A stretch of DNA of 17,694 nucleotides, from NCBI GenBank assembly GCA_016926595.1, contig JAFGOG010000558.1:1-17694 (forward strand). Direction: 5' to 3'. The translations under genes and the position numbers were made by a program. The notes beneath the pieces were generated by a model. It saw only the letters and a list, made by a program, of their open reading frames with translations, searched no databases and was not told the DNA's origin. Positions within the stretch are counted from its first letter, which is position 1. Each line of letters begins with the position of its first letter. This document shows positions 13,077 through 17,694 of this stretch, piece by piece. The DNA is from Anaerolineae bacterium. Lineage in GTDB: Bacteria; Chloroflexota; Anaerolineae; JAAYZQ01.

Positions 13077-15257
13077 ATGCCCCACTTCCCGTTTGCCAAA
13101 CAGTTGGATGCCATGGATTGCGGGCCAGCGTGCCTGCAGATGATCGCCCGGCACCATGGCCAGTACTATGCGTTGAGCACCTTACGAGAACGGAGTTTTC
13201 TCTCGCGCGCAGGCGTATCGCTGCGGGGCATCAAAGCCGCCGCCGAATCCATCGGGATGCGGGCGCGCGGGGTGCAAATCAGTTTTGAACAACTGGCGCG
13301 CCCGGCGGCCCTGCCCTGCATCATCCATTGGCAGCAGCGGCATTTCATCGTCGTTTATGCGGCAGCGGGCGAGACTGTGTCGGTGGCTGACCCGGCTGCC
13401 GGCCTGCTCACTTATTCCAAACAGGAATTTTTACAGGGCTGGCTCAACGGCCGCGACAAGGGGGTGGCGTTGTTGCTGGCCCCCACCTGGCGGTTCTACC
13501 GGGCGCAGGCCGAAACCCGCAGCCCCAATAGCTTCCGCACCCTCCTGCCTTATCTCCAACCCTATCGCAAGCTCTTCTTTCAACTGGTCCTGGGGATGCT
13601 GGCGGGGATTTTGATCGAGCTATCCCTGCCTCTGCTGGCGCAGAGGCTGGTGGACGTCGGCATCCAACAGAAAAACCTGCCGTTCATGTATATCGTGCTG
13701 GCCGGACAGTTGGCGCTGGTCCTTGGCCGCACCGGCTTTGATTTTCAGCGGCGCTGGATCTTGCTGCATATCAGCACGCACATCAACATCGCCTTGCTGT
13801 CCGACTTCCTGACCAAGCTCATGCGCCTGCCGCTCAAATTTTTCGAGACCAAAACGCTCGGCGACCTGTTCCAGCGGGTTGACGATCATGAGCGCATCGA
13901 AGCCTTCCTCACCACCTCCACCCTGTCGCTGCTATTTGGGTTCATCACGCTGGCGGTGTTCAGCGGTGTGCTGGCCATCTATAGCCCGGTCATTTTTCTG
14001 ATCTTCTTGGTGGGCAGCGGCCTTTACATCTCGTGGAGTCTGCTCTTTTTGCAGCGCCGCCGGGACCTGGATTTCAGGCGCTTCCGGCAACTGGGGGAAC
14101 AGCAGAGCAAATTGAGCGAGATCATGACAGGCATCCGGGAGATCAAGGTCAACACCTGCGAGCCGCAGCAGCTCGGGCAGTGGGCCACGCTGCAGCAGAA
14201 TCTATTCCGTACCAACATCGCGGCGCTGAAACTCGGCCAAACCCAGGATATCGGCGCCATCTGTCTGAGCCAACTGCAAAATATTGTCATCACCTTTCTG
14301 TCGGTCAAAGCCGTCCTGGATGGCCAGATGACGCTCGGTATGGTGCTGGCTATCCAATATATTTTAGGACAATTGTATGGCCCGATCGGCCAGTTTATCG
14401 GGCTGATCCACGTGACGCAGGATGCGAAGATCAGCCTGGAACGTGTCAGCGAAATTCACCAGCAGCCGGACGAAGACCCGCCGGATGTTTCCAAAATCAC
14501 GGAGCTGCCGCAGCAGGCGAGTCTCCACCTCTCCGCAGTGTCGTTCCGGTATGGCGGCCCGCATACGCCCCTGGTGCTGAAAGATGTTTCGCTATCCTTC
14601 CCGGCCGGGAAGGTGACCGCTATCGTCGGCCCGAGCGGCAGCGGGAAAACCACCCTGCTGAAACTGCTGCTGGGGTTTTACCCACCCACCTCGGGTGCGG
14701 TCCGGCTGGGTGAAGATGACCTGGCAAACATCGGCTTGCAGGCCTGGCGCCGCCAATGCGGGGTGGTGCTGCAAGATGGGATGCTGTTTGCAGACAGCAT
14801 TGCCCGCAATATTGCTCTGAGTGATGAGACGGTTGACGCTGAACGCTTGCGGGCGGCTGCAGAAGTGGCCTATATTGGCGAGTTCATCGAGGCTTTACCG
14901 GCAGGGTACGAGACCCGCATTGGCGATGAAGGCTACCAGGTGAGCCAGGGTCAAAAACAGCGGCTGCTGATCGCGCGCGCGGTTTATAAACAGCCCGGCT
15001 ACGTGTTTTTTGATGAGGCTACCAATGCCTTAGACGCGGAGAATGAACGCTGGATCCTGGAGCAGTTGAATGGATTTTTTCAGAAGCGCACCGTCGTGAT
15101 CGTGGCGCACCGCTTGAGCACGGTCAAGCATGCCGATCAAATTGTGGTGCTGGACCAGGGGCAGATCGTGGAATGCGGCCCCCATGACGATCTGGTACGG
15201 CAGCGTGGCCGCTACTATCAATTGATCCAAGAGCAGCTTGAATTGGGGAATGCTTGA
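13077..15257 (+). CDS. lanT: C39-peptidase ABC transporter (LanT)
   Basis: The protein has 726 residues with the usual three parts. The C39 peptidase (1-140) has Q9, C15 in MDCGPAC, H89 and D105, so its active site is complete; it cuts leaders after Gly-Gly. The membrane domain (about 155-450) has predicted helices near 166-188, 203-218, 283-312 and 400-425. The nucleotide-binding domain (480-726) has Walker A GPSGSGKT (518-525), signature VSQGQ (622-626), Walker B VFFDE and H678. The SQGQ signature replaces LSGGQ, a variant I recall from other C39 exporters. It starts 21 bases after the precursor stop, with GGAGGG 12 bases upstream, and should cut the leader at G163 and export the modified core. 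Its stop overlaps the next gene's possible TTG start. Confidence 0.94.
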   Translation: MPHFPFAKQLDAMDCGPACLQMIARHHGQYYALSTLRERSFLSRAGVSLRGIKAAAESIGMRARGVQISFEQLARPAALPCIIHWQQRHFIVVYAAAGETVSVADPAAGLLTYSKQEFLQGWLNGRDKGVALLLAPTWRFYRAQAETRSPNSFRTLLPYLQPYRKLFFQLVLGMLAGILIELSLPLLAQRLVDVGIQQKNLPFMYIVLAGQLALVLGRTGFDFQRRWILLHISTHINIALLSDFLTKLMRLPLKFFETKTLGDLFQRVDDHERIEAFLTTSTLSLLFGFITLAVFSGVLAIYSPVIFLIFLVGSGLYISWSLLFLQRRRDLDFRRFRQLGEQQSKLSEIMTGIREIKVNTCEPQQLGQWATLQQNLFRTNIAALKLGQTQDIGAICLSQLQNIVITFLSVKAVLDGQMTLGMVLAIQYILGQLYGPIGQFIGLIHVTQDAKISLERVSEIHQQPDEDPPDVSKITELPQQASLHLSAVSFRYGGPHTPLVLKDVSLSFPAGKVTAIVGPSGSGKTTLLKLLLGFYPPTSGAVRLGEDDLANIGLQAWRRQCGVVLQDGMLFADSIARNIALSDETVDAERLRAAAEVAYIGEFIEALPAGYETRIGDEGYQVSQGQKQRLLIARAVYKQPGYVFFDEATNALDAENERWILEQLNGFFQKRTVVIVAHRLSTVKHADQIVVLDQGQIVECGPHDDLVRQRGRYYQLIQEQLELGNA

Positions 15258-15277
15258 GGCAGGAATGGGCATTGCTT

Positions 15278-16510
15278 ATGCCAACTGGCCTTAAATACAT
15301 TTCTTTAGGTGAACACAGCGGCTATGGTGAGGCCGCCCGCGCCTATTTGCAGGGCCTGTTCCACGCCGGCCTGGACCTGACCTGGACGCCGCTGGTCTGG
15401 GATGACCCGCGCGGGTATACCCCGTTACAGCGACGGCGTGGTTTGCCCGGCCTGGTTCATATTCCCCGGCAGAATTCAAAGAGTGCCTGGCGCATCCCGC
15501 CGGCAGCGCAGCACTTTTTTTCCTCAGCTCAAGATACCTTTGATTTCTGGCCGCTGATCTACAACCAGATCGAATATGATACGGTCATCATGCACACCGT
15601 GCCCGAATATTGGCCCTGGTTGCTGAGGCCTGGCAAATTGAATATCGGCATGACGGTGTGGGAGACCACGCTCATCCCGCCGCATTGGCAGGAGCTCTTG
15701 CAGCTCCCCGACCAGTTGATGGTACCCAGCGAGTTCGTGCGGGAAATCTTCCGGCAGAACGGCATCACCCGCCCGATTGAGGTCATCCCGCATATCAGCC
15801 TTCCGCCGGGGCCGCCCCCCTCCTCCGAGCGGGTCGCCCGCTTCCGGTTGGATCATCAGATTCCCTCCGACCGGTTCCTGTTTTATACGATCAATACCTG
15901 GAACTCCCGGAAAGCGCTCTGGCATACACTCCGAGCCTACCTGGAAACCTTCACGTGCCACGATCCGGTGGCGCTGATCGTTAAAACCAGCCCACGCGGC
16001 CCCAGGGACTGCCAGGCCGACACCACCACCCCCACTGACCTTCTGGTTCAGGAGATCCTGGCCGCGTATCCAGAGCCGGCTCCGGTGTGCTGCATCAGCC
16101 AGGAGATCACGCAAGCGCAGATGCATATTCTCCACCATATTGGCGATAGTTATGTCTCCCTGACCCATTCAGAAGGCTGGGGCCTGGGCGCCTTTGAGGC
16201 GGCGGCGCGTGGCAAACCCGTGATCATGACGGGCTGGGGAGGGCATTTGGAATATCTCCGCCCGGAGAACTCTTTTTTGGTGGACTATGACTTGATCCCA
16301 GTGCAAGACCGGCTGGGCGGCGAGTCATACCAACCCAATCAGCAATGGGCGCAACCCAACCTGCAAGCGGCTGGCCGCTGGATGCGCTGGGTCTACGAGC
16401 ACCCGCAGCAGGCCAGGCGAAAAGCTGAAGCATTGGAAAAGGATATTCAGGATCGCTTTCAGGAAGCGGTTGTGACGGAAAAGATCCTAACGGCCTTAGC
16501 GCATGCATAA
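15278..16510 (+). CDS. GT4-like glycosyltransferase
   Basis: The protein has 410 residues from ATG 15278 (AGGA 13 bases upstream); a TTG at 15254 overlapping the lanT stop would add eight residues. It has the GT-B architecture: N-terminal ISLGEHSGYGEAARAY, and in the C-terminal half NTWNSRKALWHTLRAY, then THSEGWGLGAFEAAARGKPV with the E-x7-E pair (E299, E307) typical of GT4 retaining enzymes that use nucleotide sugars, and an HLEYLRPENSFLV block. It adds a sugar to an acceptor in the cytoplasm. Placement right behind lanT suggests sugar addition to the lanthipeptide, but cell-surface polysaccharide synthesis is an equal alternative. No signal peptide or membrane segment is seen. Confidence 0.87.
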   Translation: MPTGLKYISLGEHSGYGEAARAYLQGLFHAGLDLTWTPLVWDDPRGYTPLQRRRGLPGLVHIPRQNSKSAWRIPPAAQHFFSSAQDTFDFWPLIYNQIEYDTVIMHTVPEYWPWLLRPGKLNIGMTVWETTLIPPHWQELLQLPDQLMVPSEFVREIFRQNGITRPIEVIPHISLPPGPPPSSERVARFRLDHQIPSDRFLFYTINTWNSRKALWHTLRAYLETFTCHDPVALIVKTSPRGPRDCQADTTTPTDLLVQEILAAYPEPAPVCCISQEITQAQMHILHHIGDSYVSLTHSEGWGLGAFEAAARGKPVIMTGWGGHLEYLRPENSFLVDYDLIPVQDRLGGESYQPNQQWAQPNLQAAGRWMRWVYEHPQQARRKAEALEKDIQDRFQEAVVTEKILTALAHA

Positions 16511-17363
16511 AGATTGTGAAATGCGAAAAACCCCCAACCACTTTCATTTTATTTTTGGACTACAGCCACAGACCAGCCCTTTCCACGTCGTGCATTACCT
16601 GTGCCTGGAATCCTGTCTCCAGATAAACCAGCCCGAACAAATCTCCTTCTACTATGCGTACGAACCCTTTGGGACGTGGTGGGAGAAAATCAGGCCCAAA
16701 CTGAGCTTAAAAAAGGTGGAGCCTGAGACGTTCGTCATCGATAACCCTTTATATGGCCAAACGCAGGAAGGCCAGTTCATCCAGGCTCACCAGCTTGAGT
16801 ATGCTCACCAATCTGATTTTTTACGGTTAAAGATCCTGCTGGAACAAGGTGGGGTCTATGCGGATATAGATACCCTTTTTGTGAATCCGCTGCCGGAGGA
16901 TCTGTTCGAGCAAGCGTTTGTTTTGGGGGCCGAGAATCCTATCCGGGCCAGCGAGGGTGAACCGTTGGAGGATTCGCTGTGCAATGCCTTCATCATGTCT
17001 GAACCGGGGGCGGCTTTTGGCAGGCAATGGCTTAACCACATGTACCAGGTCTTCGATGGGACGTGGAGCCGGCATTCTTGCCTCGAAGCCGGCCGGTTGA
17101 GCAAGACCATGCCGGAGGCCATTCACATCTGTCCTCAGCATTTTTTCTATAAACATCCCAGCACCCCAAAAGGCGTCCAGACCCTGCTTTTGGGCCGGGA
17201 TTACGATACCACGCGTATGTACAGCATGCATTTGTGGGCGCATCTGTGGTGGGATAAACGGCGCAGAGACTATACCAATTTCCACGCCGGCTTGTTAACG
17301 GAGGCGTTTATTAAAACCGTGGATACCACCTACACCAATGCGGCCAGGCGCTTTCTAGCATGA
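16503..17363 (+). CDS. GT32-like glycosyltransferase with DXD motif
   Basis: The protein has 286 residues. An HFHFIFG start and the block YAHQSDFLRLKILLEQGG followed by VYADIDTLFVNPL (D121-x-D123) match the DXD sugar-binding family (Gly_transf_sug, GT32/OCH1-like), where DXD binds a metal-nucleotide sugar in a GT-A fold. It overlaps the GT4 gene by eight bases at its 5' end (ATG at 16503), so coupled translation is likely; ATG 16521 is an alternative start. The closing MHLWAHLWW block is also a family feature. GT32 enzymes commonly act in polysaccharide and O-antigen synthesis; some act on toxins or proteins. Together with the GT4 enzymes on each side it suggests assembly of a short glycan on a common acceptor. 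The sugar cannot be predicted. Confidence 0.87.
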   Translation: MHKDCEMRKTPNHFHFIFGLQPQTSPFHVVHYLCLESCLQINQPEQISFYYAYEPFGTWWEKIRPKLSLKKVEPETFVIDNPLYGQTQEGQFIQAHQLEYAHQSDFLRLKILLEQGGVYADIDTLFVNPLPEDLFEQAFVLGAENPIRASEGEPLEDSLCNAFIMSEPGAAFGRQWLNHMYQVFDGTWSRHSCLEAGRLSKTMPEAIHICPQHFFYKHPSTPKGVQTLLLGRDYDTTRMYSMHLWAHLWWDKRRRDYTNFHAGLLTEAFIKTVDTTYTNAARRFLA

Positions 17364-17694
17364 AGGCGGATATCCTCTTCATCAGTCCGATCATTCCGCT
17401 CAAACAAGGGGTGGGTTTGGCGATGCGGGCCTGGATGTTCCTGGAAGCCCTGGTCCAAGAATACCGGGTCTTGCTCCTGGTCATCCCGGTGGTTCCGCAG
17501 GTGAATCCGGACGAAGGGTTGAGAGCGATCAGAGATCTGGGCGTGGATATCGAACAGTTGCCTAACAGAACACTGGAGGATGCCAGGGCAGCGCTGGCAT
17601 TCACCCTGCAATTGGTGAGTGACCATTCATTCCAAGCCATTCATATTTTTAGGCTATACATGCTGCCGTTCGTCCGGGAGATTTTTAACCTACC
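17360..17694 (+). CDS. GT4-like glycosyltransferase, N-terminal part (cut by window end)
   Basis: Only the first 111 residues are visible. The start ATG overlaps the preceding stop as ATGA. The opening MKADILFISPIIPL, then GVGLAMRAWMFLEALVQEY and VLLLVIPVV, is the N-terminal Rossmann half of a GT4-type enzyme, with the glycine-containing loop (GVG) near residue 17 that faces the acceptor. The donor-binding half lies outside the window. It is the third glycosyltransferase in a row with overlapping ends, strengthening the idea of one transcript. Confidence 0.8.
   Translation, partial: MKADILFISPIIPLKQGVGLAMRAWMFLEALVQEYRVLLLVIPVVPQVNPDEGLRAIRDLGVDIEQLPNRTLEDARAALAFTLQLVSDHSFQAIHIFRLYMLPFVREIFNL

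Noticed and set aside
12589..13143. Alternative plus frame over the precursor, with a Cys/Ser-rich end (ISTEGCASGC)
   Set aside because: It overlaps lanA and the lanT start, lacks a ribosome-binding site, and its upstream part is a Trp/Arg-rich shadow of the leader. A frameshifted second core is conceivable but has no slippery site that I can see.

Overview
The window looks like a piece of a Chloroflexota chromosome (Anaerolineae/Caldilineae-like), probably from a metagenome or an environmental isolate. This is inferred, not proven. The clues are two secreted proteins ending in a short YLP(V/L)V tail, DUF11 and NHL-repeat surface proteins, an anchored CAP-domain protein, a C39 transporter with the SQGQ signature, and a GC-rich composition with GTG/TTG starts.

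Positions 1-2150 hold an IS1634/IS4-type insertion sequence whose minus-strand transposase carries an odd N-terminal hydrophobic extension. Positions 2259-3830 are a rearranged patch: a minus-strand membrane-anchored CAP protein, a 5'-truncated transglutaminase-like gene (minus), and, joined head to head with it, the last codons of a DUF11/YLP-tail secreted protein (plus) that still has its rho-independent terminator. Both remnants have lost their 5' parts at a junction near 3703-3712. A promoter-like region then leads to a 1058-residue secreted protein with two sets of six NHL repeats.

From 7220 to the end, all genes run on the plus strand and form a type II lanthipeptide (class II lantibiotic-like) biosynthetic cluster. 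In order they are: an S41-family peptidase; LanM (fused dehydratase/cyclase, CCG zinc-site clade); a tandem-GNAT acetyltransferase; a precursor peptide with two consecutive nitrile-hydratase-like (NHLP) leader modules before a Gly-Gly site; a C39-peptidase ABC transporter (LanT); and three glycosyltransferases (GT4, GT32, GT4), the last cut by the window edge. Many junctions are overlaps (S41/LanM, LanT/GT, GT/GT, GT/GT), and the largest gap, 70 bases, lies just before the precursor.

The working model is as follows. LanM binds the double leader, phosphorylates and eliminates core Ser/Thr, and closes thioether rings. The GNAT and glycosyltransferases may add further groups. The C39 domain cuts after Gly-Gly and exports the product. 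The S41 protease may process it or protect the cell. A glycosylated and/or acetylated lanthipeptide made from a duplicated-leader precursor would be an unusual system; the tailoring steps are inferred from gene order only.
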